A stretch of 64,000 nt of DNA from Candidatus Acidiferrum typicum (GCA_025463055.1 JAOAPV010000064.1:62001-126000), one strand, 5' to 3'. Shown: positions 16,332 to 25,813, counted from the first letter of the stretch. Program-made: numbers and translations. Notes: generated by a model not told the origin, from the letters alone.

Positions 16332-17849
16332 TCACCCAAAGCGGCGGAATTTCCGCCAGAACTCCGGCCAACTTTCCCGCAAGTGACGGCAAACCAGAAT
16401 ATCCGGATGGTCGCGGGACTCCTCGTTTACCACATTGTAGGGATTCGTGTTCTTCGCGGCCACGCGGCAGCTTGAAAAGAGCTCGTCAGCCTCGTCCAAG
16501 TCAAAACCAATCACAATAACCGTCTCCGGCGGCGGTTCCGTATAGCCGCGATACCAAAATGAATTGGTTCCGGCCATGGCGCGCGGCAAACCAAGCCCTG
16601 GCCCGTACAGATTCAGCGCTCCTCCCTCGCCGTAATTCCCGGTGAGGATTCCGGTGCGCGCCTGCTCTTCTGCAGGCAGTGACTTGTACACACGCGCCAC
16701 CGTTTGCGCCAAGTCCGTCCAGCCGATCTCCTCGCGAAACTGGTCATGCACTTTGCTGGTGAACTTCCACAAGCCGGACCCGAACGGCGCCAGCGGCATG
16801 GTCGTCAGCGCAAAAATCACCGCACCCGCCACCATTGCGGTCCACAGGACCGCCTGCGCTGCTCGAAAACTGGCAGGCCGCAGCGACTTTAGCCACTCTC
16901 CCCACAACACGCTCCCGCCTGCGAGCAAAACGGGATACATCGGCGCCAGATAGTAAAAGCGCGCCTTTGCGACCACAAAGATCGCCAGCGTAACCGCATA
17001 CATCCAGCACAGCGCCCGGTAACGCTTCCCTTCCTCGCGGGCGAAGTAGAACCACAAGCCCAGGAAGACCAGCGGAATCGTAGCGGGATTGACGCAAAAC
17101 AGAAGCTGCTGCAGCAGGAAACCGTGTGCGCGCCCCTGACTCACATCGCGTGCGTGAATGTGCCTCAAGAATTCCAGAGAAATAAAATGATGCTGCACCT
17201 GCCAAACCAAGTTCGGCAGAAAAATCAGCAGCGACACGGCCACGCCCGCCCATAGCCACGCGCTCCATAAATACAGGCGCGCCCTTGCCAGCACCACTCC
17301 GCTCACCAGCCCGATGGCAAAGAACGCCATCGTGTACTTCGTTTGCATGCCCAAACCAATGAGGGCGCCAATCGCCAGCCACCAGCGCGCGTCCTCCGTT
17401 TTCAGCAATCGCACCAGAAAATACGTCAGTAGCACGCACCACAAATAATCGAACGACACGTACTGAAATACCGCGCCCTGCGACAAGGAAACAGGCGAGA
17501 TGCCCGTAGCAATCGCCGCCAGCACCTGCTCGCGCCTCCCCCCGCCCAGCTCCTTGGCGATCAAGCCGGCGAAAACCATCGCGGCACTCACCGCCACTGC
17601 CGCCAGCAACCGGAATCCGACCAGCGATGTTCCGCACAGCACTAGCTCCAGACGCGCTAGCAGCGGCACGACCGGAGGGTAAGCAACGAATCCCCAATCG
17701 AGGTGCCCGGCATCGTCCAACGTCTGGAGTTCGTCGCGGTGAAAGCCGTAATGCCCGTTCGTCAGGATATGCACCACGACCCGGACGATGGCTAGCAGCA
17801 CGAGCAGTCCGACGTCGCTCTTAAACCAGGAAAATATCCGGCTGTTCAC
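16332..17849 (-). CDS. GT39-family (PMT/ArnT-like) membrane glycosyltransferase
   Basis: A large integral membrane protein with 11-12 helices and a soluble C-terminal domain, using polyprenyl-phosphate sugars as donors. The catalytic Arg-Asp-Glu sits in the first periplasmic loop (GFHRDELQTLD, about residues 36-44) followed by AYPPVVPLLARL, the pattern of PMT_2 enzymes. The GTG at 17849 is preferred because AGAGGG lies 11 bases upstream and the first helix follows at once; the track's start adds 33 polar residues. The acceptor (lipid A, protein or polysaccharide) cannot be told. Monocistronic, on the opposite strand to both neighbours. Confidence 0.88.
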   Translation of the reverse strand: MNSRIFSWFKSDVGLLVLLAIVRVVVHILTNGHYGFHRDELQTLDDAGHLDWGFVAYPPVVPLLARLELVLCGTSLVGFRLLAAVAVSAAMVFAGLIAKELGGGRREQVLAAIATGISPVSLSQGAVFQYVSFDYLWCVLLTYFLVRLLKTEDARWWLAIGALIGLGMQTKYTMAFFAIGLVSGVVLARARLYLWSAWLWAGVAVSLLIFLPNLVWQVQHHFISLEFLRHIHARDVSQGRAHGFLLQQLLFCVNPATIPLVFLGLWFYFAREEGKRYRALCWMYAVTLAIFVVAKARFYYLAPMYPVLLAGGSVLWGEWLKSLRPASFRAAQAVLWTAMVAGAVIFALTTMPLAPFGSGLWKFTSKVHDQFREEIGWTDLAQTVARVYKSLPAEEQARTGILTGNYGEGGALNLYGPGLGLPRAMAGTNSFWYRGYTEPPPETVIVIGFDLDEADELFSSCRVAAKNTNPYNVVNEESRDHPDILVCRHLRESWPEFWRKFRRFG

Positions 17850-18068
17850 GCCTGCGTTCCCTCTAATTTGTTTGTTCTCGGTGATGGTGTCGCTCTCGCG
17901 CACGGGCGGCGTTCGTTTGCAGGCAGCAGAGTGTACCCGAGAAAACACGTCCTAACAAAGCTTTAGCCCGGAAATCGCCGACCACCCTCATAGACGCGCA
18001 GTTAGTTCATCCTCAGGTTTATCCGGCGGGAGCGCATCAGCAGACTTTGCTGTACACTAAATCGTTTT

Positions 18069-18989
18069 ATGTCCGATGCCGTCCTGCAAGTCGATAACCT
18101 GGTGAAGCATTACGGCGATGTGCAAGCCGTGCGCGGCGTCAGTTTCAGCGTCGAAGAAGGGGAAGTTTTTGGCTTGCTCGGCCCCAATGGCGCCGGTAAG
18201 ACCACAACCGTCGAAATCCTCGAAGGTTTGCGCAATCCAGACGGCGGTTACGTCCGCGTTTGCGGCTTCGATCCGCAAGTCAGCGCCCGCGAGCTGAAGC
18301 ACGAAATCGGCGCGTCGCTGCAGTCCACTTCCCTGCCCGACAAATTGCGCGTGATAGAAGCGCTCCGCCTGTTCGCCGGCTTCTACAAACGAAGCCGCGA
18401 CCCAGAAGAGCTGCTCAAGCGCTTTGGGCTCGAAGAAAAGCGCAATACCTTCTATAGCAAGCTTTCCGGCGGACAGAAGCAGCGCCTCGCCCTGGCCATG
18501 GCTCTCATCAACAATCCGCGCGTCCTCTTTTTCGACGAGCCCACCGCCGGCCTGGACCCGCAAGTCCGCCGCGAAATTTACGACATCATCGAAGAGCTTC
18601 GCCGCGAAAAGAAAACCATCCTCATGACCACGCATTACATCGAGGAAGCCGAGCGCCTCTGCGACCGCGTCGCCATTGTCGATCACGGGAAAGTGATAGC
18701 CTGCGGCTCCCCCCGCGAGCTGAAGCAGCGCTCCGGCGGCAACACGCGCATCGAGGTGAAGCTGGCCAAGCCCGCCGCCAACGGCACTCTGAAAAATCTT
18801 GAAGGTGTCGTTGACGTGCGCGAGGTCGACGGTACCTACGTTCTGCACACCCAGCGGCCGCCGCAAGCCATCGTCTCGCTCGTCAAGCATCTCGAATCCG
18901 AAGGCAACGAGCTTGTCAGCCTCGAAATCGCCACGCCTTCCCTGGAAGACGTCTTCATCGAAATGACCGGCAGGAGGCTACGCGATTGA
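18069..18989 (+). CDS. ABC transporter ATP-binding subunit (DrrA-like)
   Basis: A 306-residue ATPase with Walker A GPNGAGKTTT, Q-loop, signature LSGGQKQR, Walker B VLFFDEPTAGLDP and the switch His in MTTHYIEEAE, plus a C-terminal regulatory strand region ending ATPSLEDVFIEMTGRRLRD, the usual end of the DrrA/CcmA group. It overlaps the permease gene by four bases (TTG start within ATTGA), so the two are co-translated and form a two-component ABC-2 exporter. The cargo (drug, lipid or polysaccharide) is unknown. Confidence 0.94.
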   Translation: MSDAVLQVDNLVKHYGDVQAVRGVSFSVEEGEVFGLLGPNGAGKTTTVEILEGLRNPDGGYVRVCGFDPQVSARELKHEIGASLQSTSLPDKLRVIEALRLFAGFYKRSRDPEELLKRFGLEEKRNTFYSKLSGGQKQRLALAMALINNPRVLFFDEPTAGLDPQVRREIYDIIEELRREKKTILMTTHYIEEAERLCDRVAIVDHGKVIACGSPRELKQRSGGNTRIEVKLAKPAANGTLKNLEGVVDVREVDGTYVLHTQRPPQAIVSLVKHLESEGNELVSLEIATPSLEDVFIEMTGRRLRD

Positions 18990-19930
18990 AAAACTTTGTC
19001 AGCCTCACCCGCATGCGCATTCAACTCGCGCTGCGCAACAGAATGTTTTTCTTCTTCAGCGTAATCTTCCCGCTCGGCATGCTTTTCCTGTACGCCGGAA
19101 TTTTCGCGAAAGGCAATCCTCGCATGGTCAGATTCTACCTCGGCCCGGTAATCGCCCTGAACGTAATGGGTAGCTTCTGGGGCCTGAGCGCCATGCTCGT
19201 CACGTTCCGCGAGCAGGGAATCCTTCGCCGTTTTCACGTTACTCCGGTTAGCGCCACCGATATGCTCGCCTCCAGCATTCTCGCCAACTATTTACTCACG
19301 ATCCCCACTGTGTTAATCGAATTGATCCTCGCTCGCGTGGTTTTCCACGTCACAGATCTCGGCGATCTCTTATCGCTCTTTGTGCTCGTCACCGTCGGCA
19401 TCGTCTCCTTCGCATCGCTCGGCTTAGTAGTAGCCAGCGTCACCAACACAATGCAGGAAACGCAAGTCCTCAACCAACTCATTTGGCTCCCGCTGATTTT
19501 TCTTTCCGGTGCGACCCTGCCTATCGCTTACCTGCCGAAGGCGGCGCAGAGCGTCGCCGTGTTCCTCCCCGCCACTTACCTCGTTACCGGCCTGCAGGGC
19601 GCTATGTACTCCTCGTTTTCTATCAGGAAGCTGCTCACGCAAATCCTCGCTCTCGCCTTGTGGACCATTCTTACTTTTTTCGTGGCTGCGCAGCTTTTCC
19701 GCTGGGAGCCGGAGTCCAAAATCTCTCGCAGCGCCAAACTCTGGGTCCTGGCCACTGCTCTTCCTTTTTTCCTACTCGGAGTTTGGGAAAACAAGAACGG
19801 CCAGATTCTGACGCAAGCGCAAGCGGCCTACCGTTCGCTGGACCGCCCATCTAGCACAGAGCAGCCCAAGCCGGATTCGCCCTCCATGGGCAACCTGCCA
19901 AAAAAGAGAGACAGCCGGCCGCAGCAGTAG
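18986..19930 (+). CDS. ABC-2 type transporter permease
   Basis: A 314-residue membrane partner of the upstream ATPase with six helices: one at the N-terminus (MFFFFSVIFPLGMLFLYAGIF), then a cytosolic loop and five more, including the LIWLPLIFLSGATLPIAYLP segment typical of ABC2_membrane proteins. The TTG start is supported by the 4-base overlap with the ATPase stop. The final 50 residues are hydrophilic and unconserved. No substrate-binding or MFP/outer-membrane gene is next to it. Confidence 0.9.
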   Translation: MKNFVSLTRMRIQLALRNRMFFFFSVIFPLGMLFLYAGIFAKGNPRMVRFYLGPVIALNVMGSFWGLSAMLVTFREQGILRRFHVTPVSATDMLASSILANYLLTIPTVLIELILARVVFHVTDLGDLLSLFVLVTVGIVSFASLGLVVASVTNTMQETQVLNQLIWLPLIFLSGATLPIAYLPKAAQSVAVFLPATYLVTGLQGAMYSSFSIRKLLTQILALALWTILTFFVAAQLFRWEPESKISRSAKLWVLATALPFFLLGVWENKNGQILTQAQAAYRSLDRPSSTEQPKPDSPSMGNLPKKRDSRPQQ

Positions 19931-19943
19931 CGGGCACCTGTAG

Positions 19944-19971
19944 CGCAGGGCAGAGTCCGCGCAGCCCTGCG
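19944..19971 (+). terminator. Possible terminator hairpin after the ABC-2 genes
   Basis: CGCAGGGC and GCCCTGCG form an 8-bp perfect stem with a 12-base loop just after the permease stop; the following GCTTTCTCC is only weakly T-rich, so function as a terminator is uncertain. Confidence 0.4.
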
Positions 19972-20149
19972 GCTTTCTCCGGCCCCACAGCGAACAACAC
20001 TCGCGCGAAATTGTCGAGGCCCAGCACAGCTCTGCGGGAGCACAGCGCCAATTTGTCTTTCTGCTCTCCTCCGCTGGTACTTTCCGCCGATTTACGCTTT
20101 TCGGCCACTCCCGTATTCTGCAAATGCAAACGCCACGCGAGGAGCGCAA

Positions 20150-21097
20150 ATGCCCATAACCAAGACCGAAAAAATCTGGCACAACGGAAAATTCGTCAAC
20201 TGGGACGACGCCACGCTACATGTCCTCTCCCACGTCGTGAGCTATGGCTCCGCGGTCTTCGAAGGCATTCGCTGCTACGACACCAAGCAAGGCCCCGCCA
20301 TCTTCCGCCTGCGTGAGCACATGCAGCGCCTAATCAACTCCGCGAAAATCTATCGCATGGAGCTGCCCTACTCAGTCGATGATTTCTGCAACACCGCCAC
20401 CGAAGTCGTGCGCCTCAACAAGCTCAACGCCTGCTACGTCAAGCCCATCGTTCTTCGCGGCTATGGCGAAGTGGGCGTGAATCCGCTTAGCTCCCCGATT
20501 GATATTTACATGGCCTGCTGGTCGTGGGGCGCGTACCTTGGCCCGGAAGCTCTCGCGAAAGGTGTCGACGTCGGCGTTAGTTCCTGGACGCGCATAGCTC
20601 CCAACACTTTGCCCGCGATGTCCAAAGCTGCCGCGAACTACATGAACTCGCAGCTCATCCGAATGGAAGCCAGTTTCAACGGTTACGCCGAAGGCATCGC
20701 GCTCGATACCGACGGCCACGTCAGCGAAGGTTCCGGCATGAACGTGTTTCTCGTGCACGACGGTACGCTCTACACTCCGCCGCTCGCGACCAGCATCCTC
20801 CCGGGCATCACTCGCGACACTGTCGTGAAAATTGCCGAAGACTTGAAAATCCCCGTGAAGGAACAAGTAGTCCCGCGCGAAATGCTCTACATAGTGGACG
20901 AAGTCTTCTTCTGCGGAACCGCCGTCGAAATCACGCCGATTCGTTCGGTCGACCACATCCAGGTCGGAAAAGGCGTCGCCGGCCCCATCACGCGCAAGCT
21001 GCAAGAAGAGTTCTTCGCCATAACCAGCGGCACCAAGCCCGACCGCCACAACTGGCTAACCCCCGTAAGCGCCCCAGTCTCCGCAGCATCGCGCTAA
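20150..21097 (+). CDS. ilvE: Branched-chain amino acid aminotransferase
   Basis: A 315-residue class IV PLP aminotransferase that makes Leu, Ile and Val from their keto acids with glutamate. The start MPITKTEKIWHNGKFVNWDDA follows a GAGGAG site. Family marks are HVVSYGSAVFEGIRCY, the PLP lysine in MSKAAANYMNS, the EGIALD strand, SEGSGMNVF and FFCGTAVEITPI. Length is standard. It stands as a single gene; the leuB-like gene is 38 kb away in this window, so it is not part of an ilv/leu operon here. A few unconserved residues follow the last helix. Confidence 0.94.
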   Translation: MPITKTEKIWHNGKFVNWDDATLHVLSHVVSYGSAVFEGIRCYDTKQGPAIFRLREHMQRLINSAKIYRMELPYSVDDFCNTATEVVRLNKLNACYVKPIVLRGYGEVGVNPLSSPIDIYMACWSWGAYLGPEALAKGVDVGVSSWTRIAPNTLPAMSKAAANYMNSQLIRMEASFNGYAEGIALDTDGHVSEGSGMNVFLVHDGTLYTPPLATSILPGITRDTVVKIAEDLKIPVKEQVVPREMLYIVDEVFFCGTAVEITPIRSVDHIQVGKGVAGPITRKLQEEFFAITSGTKPDRHNWLTPVSAPVSAASR

Positions 21098-21103
21098 CGC
21101 CCC

Positions 21104-21152
21104 GTAGGGGCGCAGCTTTATCCCGAGTGCAGCCGAGGGAACGCTGCGCCCC
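21104..21152. repeat. GTAGGGGCGCAGC dispersed palindrome, copy 1
   Basis: Arms GGGGCGCAGC (21107-21116) and GCTGCGCCCC (21143-21152) are perfectly complementary, with a 26-base loop that itself holds a TCCCGAG/CGAGGGA-like piece. The same arms occur at 36600-36622 with a 3-base loop, so this is one member of a dispersed intergenic repeat. It may serve as the ilvE transcript end. Confidence 0.6.
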
Positions 21153-21287
21153 AGCTGGGCAAGATGTAAGCTCGCTTTACGAAACGTGTTTGCCTTTCTT
21201 CTCGGTGGTCTCAGTGTCCACCCTCTGCGCACTCTGCGTTAATTCTTTTTCCTTCATCGCCGTTTCCTCGGCTAAAATCTCCCCGCC

Positions 21288-21977
21288 ATGTACACCACAT
21301 TCCAAAAATTCGCCGCGGAATTCCTCGGCACCTTCGCTCTCGTGTTCTTCGGCGCGGGGGCCGTTTGTGCCGACCGCTACCTGCAAAGCTCCGGCGGCAT
21401 TGGCCTTCTCGGCATCGCTTTAGCTTCCGGCCTCGCCATGGCCATTATGGTCTCCGCCCTCGGGCACATCTCCGGCGGCCATTTCAATCCCGCCATCAGC
21501 ATCGGGTTCTGGGTCACCAAGCGTATCGGCACCGTGGAAGTCTTCCTCTATTGGGCTGCACAGATACTCGGCGGCGTCGCCGCGGCATTTCTGCTCAAGG
21601 CCATCATCCCCGAGGAAACCTGGCGCGCCGTCGCGCTAGGCACTCCAGAGTTGGTTCGCGATTTCTCCCGGCTCTCCGCCATGGTCCTCGAAGCCGTCGC
21701 CTCGTTCTTCCTGGTTCTCGTCTTCTTCGCCACTGCAGTCGACGAGCGCGGCACCTTTCGCGCTATCGCCGGCTTCGGGATCGGGCTCACCCTTACGCTC
21801 GGAATCCTCGTGATCGCTCCCTTCACCGGAGCCGCGATGAACCCAGCCCGCGCCTTTGGTCCCGCCCTCGCCTCCACTCACTGGACCAACTGGGGCGTCT
21901 ACTGGATCGGTCCTCTAGCCGGAGGCTTCCTAGCCGGCCTCCTCTACGACTCCCTCTACCTAAAAAAAGCGGTCTAG
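21288..21977 (+). CDS. Aquaporin / MIP family channel (AqpZ-like)
   Basis: A 229-residue, six-helix channel with both signature loops, GGHFNPAISIGFW and GAAMNPARAFGPAL. The residue before the first NPA loop and the AEFLGTFALVFFGAGAV opening are those of bacterial AqpZ-like or wider MIP channels; whether it passes only water or also glycerol or other small solutes cannot be settled by eye. The ATG follows an AT-poor region without a strong ribosome site. Monocistronic. Next to it the intergenic 21978-22233 holds only TCATCCCGA-type repeat remnants. Confidence 0.93.
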   Translation: MYTTFQKFAAEFLGTFALVFFGAGAVCADRYLQSSGGIGLLGIALASGLAMAIMVSALGHISGGHFNPAISIGFWVTKRIGTVEVFLYWAAQILGGVAAAFLLKAIIPEETWRAVALGTPELVRDFSRLSAMVLEAVASFFLVLVFFATAVDERGTFRAIAGFGIGLTLTLGILVIAPFTGAAMNPARAFGPALASTHWTNWGVYWIGPLAGGFLAGLLYDSLYLKKAV

Positions 21978-22233
21978 CATCGCCGTGAGCTAAGACTGTC
22001 ATCCCGACCGGAGCGACCAGCATTTTCCTGCGCTCGCATTTTGAGCGCTGGTTTACCCCGAGCGAGTGAGGGGCCGCGGCGTGGCGGGACCGTGGCTTAA
22101 TTTCAACATCTGCAGCCAACAAATGAGCCGGACCCAGTAACTACCGCGCAACCGGCCAACTCACATTCCTTGTCCCCCTCCCGCGCGAATGCTAACGTCG
22201 AAAAAGTCGCTCACTTAGCGGAGCCCACACGAA

Positions 22234-23379
22234 ATGTCACTGAGCATTGACGATCTCCTGCGCCGCGCGGTCGAAAGCAAAGCCTCCGACTTGCACCTCA
22301 AGGTCGGCAATCACCCCTATCTCCGCGTCGACGGCCTTCTAAACGCCATCACCGACGTTCCCCGCGTCACTCCCGAAGAAATGCTCTCCATGGCGTTCAG
22401 CATGATGACCAATCGCCAGAAGCAAAAGTTTAAGGAAACCGCCGAGCTAGACATGGCCTACGGCGTTGCGGGCCTCGGCCGCTTTCGCGTCAACGTCTTC
22501 CAGCAGCGTGGCAACGTCGGCATGGTCCTCCGCGTCATTCCCACGAAGATCCGCACGACCGACGAGCTAAATCTTCCCGCCGTCATCAACCGCATTTGCG
22601 AAGAGCAGCGCGGTCTCGTTCTCGTCACTGGCACCACTGGTTCCGGTAAATCCACCACGCTCGCCGCTATGGTCGACCGCATCAACGCCAACCGCTCCGA
22701 CCATCTCATCACCATTGAGGACCCGATCGAGTTCTTGCATCGGGATAAGCGCAGCTTCATCAACCAGCGCGAAGTCGAAGTTGACACCGCGAACTTTTCC
22801 ACCGCCCTGCGCGCCGCGTTGCGTCAGGATCCCGACGTAATCCTCGTCGGCGAAATGCGCGACCTCGAAACCATCTCCACCGCGCTCCTCGCCGCGGAAA
22901 CCGGACACTTGGTTTTCTCGACCTTGCATACCCTCGACGCCACGGAAACCATTCAACGCATCATCGCCGTCTTCCCGCCGCCCGAGCAAAAGCAAATCCG
23001 CTTGCAGCTCGCCGCCACGCTGAAAGCCGTCGTCTCCCAGCGCCTCGTCCGCCGCGCCGACGACAAGGGCCGCGTCCCCGCTTGCGAAGTCATGATCAGC
23101 ACCGGCTACATCCGCGATTGCATCATCAATCCGGACAAAACGCGCCTCATTCACGATGCCATCGCCGCCGGCACCAGCCAGTACGGCATGCAGACCTTCG
23201 ACCAATCACTCTTCGATCTATACAGCAAGCAGCTGATCATGCTCGACGAAGCCCTGGCGCGCTCCTCCAACCCAGACGAATTCAAGCTCCGCATCCAAGG
23301 CATCCGCTCCGCCTCCGACTCCGCCCGCGAAGAAATGGAACGCCAAATGGCCGACTTCGAGCGCTTCGCCCGCAAGTAG
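22234..23379 (+). CDS. pilT: Type IV pilus retraction ATPase PilT
   Basis: A 381-residue hexameric secretion ATPase that depolymerises type IV pili, driving twitching motility and DNA uptake. It has the N-terminal PAS-like domain (LRRAVESKASDLHLKVGNHPYLRVDG), Walker A GTTGSGKSTT, the Asp box LITIEDPIEFLH, Walker B DPDVILVGEMRD, the His box STLHTLDATETIQR and the C-terminal AIRS-like LALRSSNP-type helix (EALARSSNPDEFKLRIQGI). The other pil genes are not here, which is normal for pilT. The start has little ribosome-site sequence, but the N-terminus is the family one. Confidence 0.93.
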   Translation: MSLSIDDLLRRAVESKASDLHLKVGNHPYLRVDGLLNAITDVPRVTPEEMLSMAFSMMTNRQKQKFKETAELDMAYGVAGLGRFRVNVFQQRGNVGMVLRVIPTKIRTTDELNLPAVINRICEEQRGLVLVTGTTGSGKSTTLAAMVDRINANRSDHLITIEDPIEFLHRDKRSFINQREVEVDTANFSTALRAALRQDPDVILVGEMRDLETISTALLAAETGHLVFSTLHTLDATETIQRIIAVFPPPEQKQIRLQLAATLKAVVSQRLVRRADDKGRVPACEVMISTGYIRDCIINPDKTRLIHDAIAAGTSQYGMQTFDQSLFDLYSKQLIMLDEALARSSNPDEFKLRIQGIRSASDSAREEMERQMADFERFARK

Positions 23380-23405
23380 CGCAGAGCTTCGCACTGCCTA
23401 TCCCA

Positions 23406-23939
23406 ATGCCATTTCCCCAGTCCCAAGTCGAGTGGATGCTCGCCAACCGCTTGAAAATTCTCCGCTATGCCTTTGTGCCTCAGTTTCTCGTCGCGGTAGC
23501 TTTACTTTCGATCGCGTACTTCACGGGCAAGACCGACGTCCATCTTCTCCTCAAGGGCGCCCGCACGCGGGGCAAAATTGTCGGCTTCCAGCGTCGAGAG
23601 CTTCACACGCATCGCAACCCCAGCTCGAACGGAATGTACGGCCGCATCGTGTACCTGCCAATTGTCGAATTTGAGGCGCAGGGCACCATTGTTCGGTTCG
23701 AGGAGCCCAAACTTGTCTCTCATGGCGAGAATATCGGCTGGCCCGTCGCCGTTCTCTATGATCCCGGCAACGTATCCCTGGCCATGATTGATCGTCCCTT
23801 CTGGAACTGGATCCCCTGGGCCCCCGCTCTCGCCATCGGCGTTCTCCTCGCCTTCGTCTCCCTCAAAGGCCTCTTCGCCTCCCTCGCTTTGTCTCAGCGT
23901 GCCCCCACCTTTGCAAACCCACACAACCCAATTAATTGA
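23406..23939 (+). CDS. DUF3592-type membrane protein
   Basis: The real start is the ATG of MPFPQSQVEW; the upstream part of the track's frame is the shadow of pilT. The 177-residue product has a helix near residues 25-45, a beta-rich extracytoplasmic middle (GARTRGKIVGFQRRE, YLPIVEFEAQGTIVRFEEP, GWPVAVLYDPGN) and a second helix (WAPALAIGVLLAFVSLKGLFASL). That two-helix sandwich with a V-x-Y-DP-x-N-P-like turn matches DUF3592 proteins, whose job is unknown. It follows pilT by 26 bases and may share its transcript. Confidence 0.65.
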   Translation: MPFPQSQVEWMLANRLKILRYAFVPQFLVAVALLSIAYFTGKTDVHLLLKGARTRGKIVGFQRRELHTHRNPSSNGMYGRIVYLPIVEFEAQGTIVRFEEPKLVSHGENIGWPVAVLYDPGNVSLAMIDRPFWNWIPWAPALAIGVLLAFVSLKGLFASLALSQRAPTFANPHNPIN

Positions 23940-23977
23940 TTACGCCGGCTGTCCAAATCGCCCGGTCCCAAGCGTCA

Positions 23978-24007
23978 TTGTAGTGGCGGCACATTTAGCC
24001 GCTACAA
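23978..24007. repeat. TTGTAGTGGC hairpin of the GTAGCGGC repeat family
   Basis: TTGTAGTGGC and GCCGCTACAA form a 10-bp stem with one G-U pair around a 10-base loop, about 20 bases ahead of the YCII gene. Related GTAGCGG pieces occur at 26329-26388 and near 25670. It could influence the ECF operon leader. Confidence 0.5.
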
Positions 24008-24026
24008 TCCAAAACGGAGGTTTCCC

Positions 24027-24401
24027 ATGCAATATCTGTTGATGCTCTATGCGAACGAGACTGGTTGGTCCAACCTGACGAAAGCCCAGCAGGAGCAAGG
24101 AATGGCGGCCTACACGGCTTACACCGAAGCACTGAAGAAAGCGGGCGTATGGAAGGGCTCAAACCGCCTGCAGCCGATTAACTCCGCGACGACGGTCCGC
24201 GTCGCAGACGGCAAGTCGCAGGTTCTCGACGGCCCCTACATCGAGACGAAAGAGCAGATCGGCGGCTACTACCTCATCGACGTCCCCGACCTGGACTCCG
24301 CAATCTCCTGGGCCGCGCGTTGCCCGAGCGCAAGCCACGGTGTAGTCGAGGTGCGTCCAGTCTGGGCCATGCAGGCCTCATCTGCCGCGCCCGCGTCGTG
24401 A
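24027..24401 (+). CDS. YCII/DGPF-domain protein, partner of ECF42 sigma
   Basis: A 124-residue YCII-fold protein: MQYLLMLYANETGW opening, the motif QVLDGPYIETKEQIGGYYLIDVPDLDSAISWAARCP and the ending GVVEVRPVW. Proteins with the DGP(F/Y) motif are found almost always next to ECF42-type sigma factors, as here, where the sigma gene starts four bases after the stop. Their biochemical role is unproven; the fold suggests small-molecule binding. GGAGG precedes the start. Confidence 0.9.
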   Translation: MQYLLMLYANETGWSNLTKAQQEQGMAAYTAYTEALKKAGVWKGSNRLQPINSATTVRVADGKSQVLDGPYIETKEQIGGYYLIDVPDLDSAISWAARCPSASHGVVEVRPVWAMQASSAAPAS

Positions 24402-24405
24402 ACAC

Positions 24406-25656
24406 ATGAACGTCCGCGAAGGCGACGCGCAAGCCCGTAGCACTGCGGAAGCGGTAGCGCGACGCAGCTACGGCAAGCTCGTCGCCTTCCTCGCGGCTCG
24501 CACCAGAGATGTGGCTGCCGCCGAAGACGCCCTGTCCGAAGCCTTCGCGTCCGCCCTGGCGGATTGGCCAACCAAAGGTTGCCCGTCCAATCCCGAAGGA
24601 TGGCTGCTGACCGTCGCGCGCAGAAAGGTAATCGACATGTACCGAGGACGCCGTCGCGCCGAGATCGCCTCCGAGCGCATACAGATCATGGCCGAAGGCC
24701 TGGACGCAGCCGCCGCCGACGCCGACATCCCCGACCAGCGCCTCGCGCTAATGTTCGCCTGCGCCCACCCGGCGATCGACCCCAGCATCCGCGCGCCGCT
24801 GATTCTGCAAGCGGTGCTAGGACTCGATGCAAAAACAATCGCCTCCGCATTCCTAATGTCCCCAGCCGCCATGAGCAAGCGACTCGTCCGCGCCAAGGAC
24901 AAAATCCGCCAAGCCGGCGTCCCCTTCACCGTCCCCGAGCGCGAAGAGCTTCCCCACCGGCTCGACACCGTCCTCGACGCTATCTACGCCGCCTTCGCAG
25001 AAGGCTGGACCGACCCCGGCGGCACCGATCTCGCCCGCCGCGACCTAGCCGAGGAAGCCATCTTCCTGAGTCGAGTAGTAACCGAGCTGCTGCCATCCGA
25101 GCCGGAAGCGCTAGGCCTGCTCGCCCTCCTTCTTCACGCCGAAGCCCGCCGCCCAGCCCGGCGCAATCCCAATGGTGACTACGTGCCGCTAGTCGAACAG
25201 GATCCCGCGCTCTGGGACCACCAATTGATCGACGAGGCCGAGGCCGCGCTAAATCGCGCCAGCGCAATGGGCGCGATCGGCCGCTATCAGCTCGAAGGCG
25301 CATTGCAGTCAGCCCACGTGCATCGCTGCCGCACAGGTCAAGCCAACTGGGCAGAAGTGGTGCAGCTATACGACGCACTCTTCGCAATCGTTGGCTCCCC
25401 TGTGGTAGCAATCAATCGCGCCCTAGCCATAGCCGAGCTGCATGGCGCCAGCGCCGCTCTCGAGTCCATGCAAGCGGTAGCCGCCGACGAGCGAGTCGCG
25501 GAATACCAACCCTACTGGGCAGCCCGAGCAGAGCTGCTTGCAAAGGCTGGCGCGCACGATGAAGCCCGCCAAGCCTACGAAATCGCAGTAGGCCTAGAGC
25601 GCGACCCCGCCGTCCGCCGATTCCTACAGCAGCGCCAGTCCGCGCTAAATCCGTAA
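24406..25656 (+). CDS. ECF42-type RNA polymerase sigma factor with C-terminal TPR-like domain
   Basis: A 416-residue sigma factor. Residues 1-170 hold sigma-2 (AEDALSEAFASALADWP..GWLLTVARRKVIDMYR) and sigma-4 (LILQAVLGLDAKTIASAFLMSPAAMSKRLVRAK). The remaining 240 residues form the helical repeat extension (DUF6596-type) that marks this group, with tandem Ala-rich helices such as YQLEGALQSAHVHRCRTGQANWAEVVQLYDAL. There is no anti-sigma gene nearby; in ECF42 the C-terminal extension and the YCII partner are thought to take over control. The targets usually include the own operon and DGPF genes. Confidence 0.92.
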   Translation: MNVREGDAQARSTAEAVARRSYGKLVAFLAARTRDVAAAEDALSEAFASALADWPTKGCPSNPEGWLLTVARRKVIDMYRGRRRAEIASERIQIMAEGLDAAAADADIPDQRLALMFACAHPAIDPSIRAPLILQAVLGLDAKTIASAFLMSPAAMSKRLVRAKDKIRQAGVPFTVPEREELPHRLDTVLDAIYAAFAEGWTDPGGTDLARRDLAEEAIFLSRVVTELLPSEPEALGLLALLLHAEARRPARRNPNGDYVPLVEQDPALWDHQLIDEAEAALNRASAMGAIGRYQLEGALQSAHVHRCRTGQANWAEVVQLYDALFAIVGSPVVAINRALAIAELHGASAALESMQAVAADERVAEYQPYWAARAELLAKAGAHDEARQAYEIAVGLERDPAVRRFLQQRQSALNP

Positions 25657-25813
25657 CCACCCGCGTAGCGGGCCGCCAATGTAGCGGCCGCGGCGCTTTC
25701 CCCGCGGGCGCCTTTGAATTCTCTCCGCGCTCCTCGACGTTCTCGGCGTCTCCACATCGAATCTTTTCATTCACTCTTTGACTCTCGACTCTTCCCCTCT
25801 TACACTCGCCTCC

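Noticed and set aside
18057-18890. 277-residue minus-strand frame
   Set aside because: Shadow of the ABC ATPase gene.
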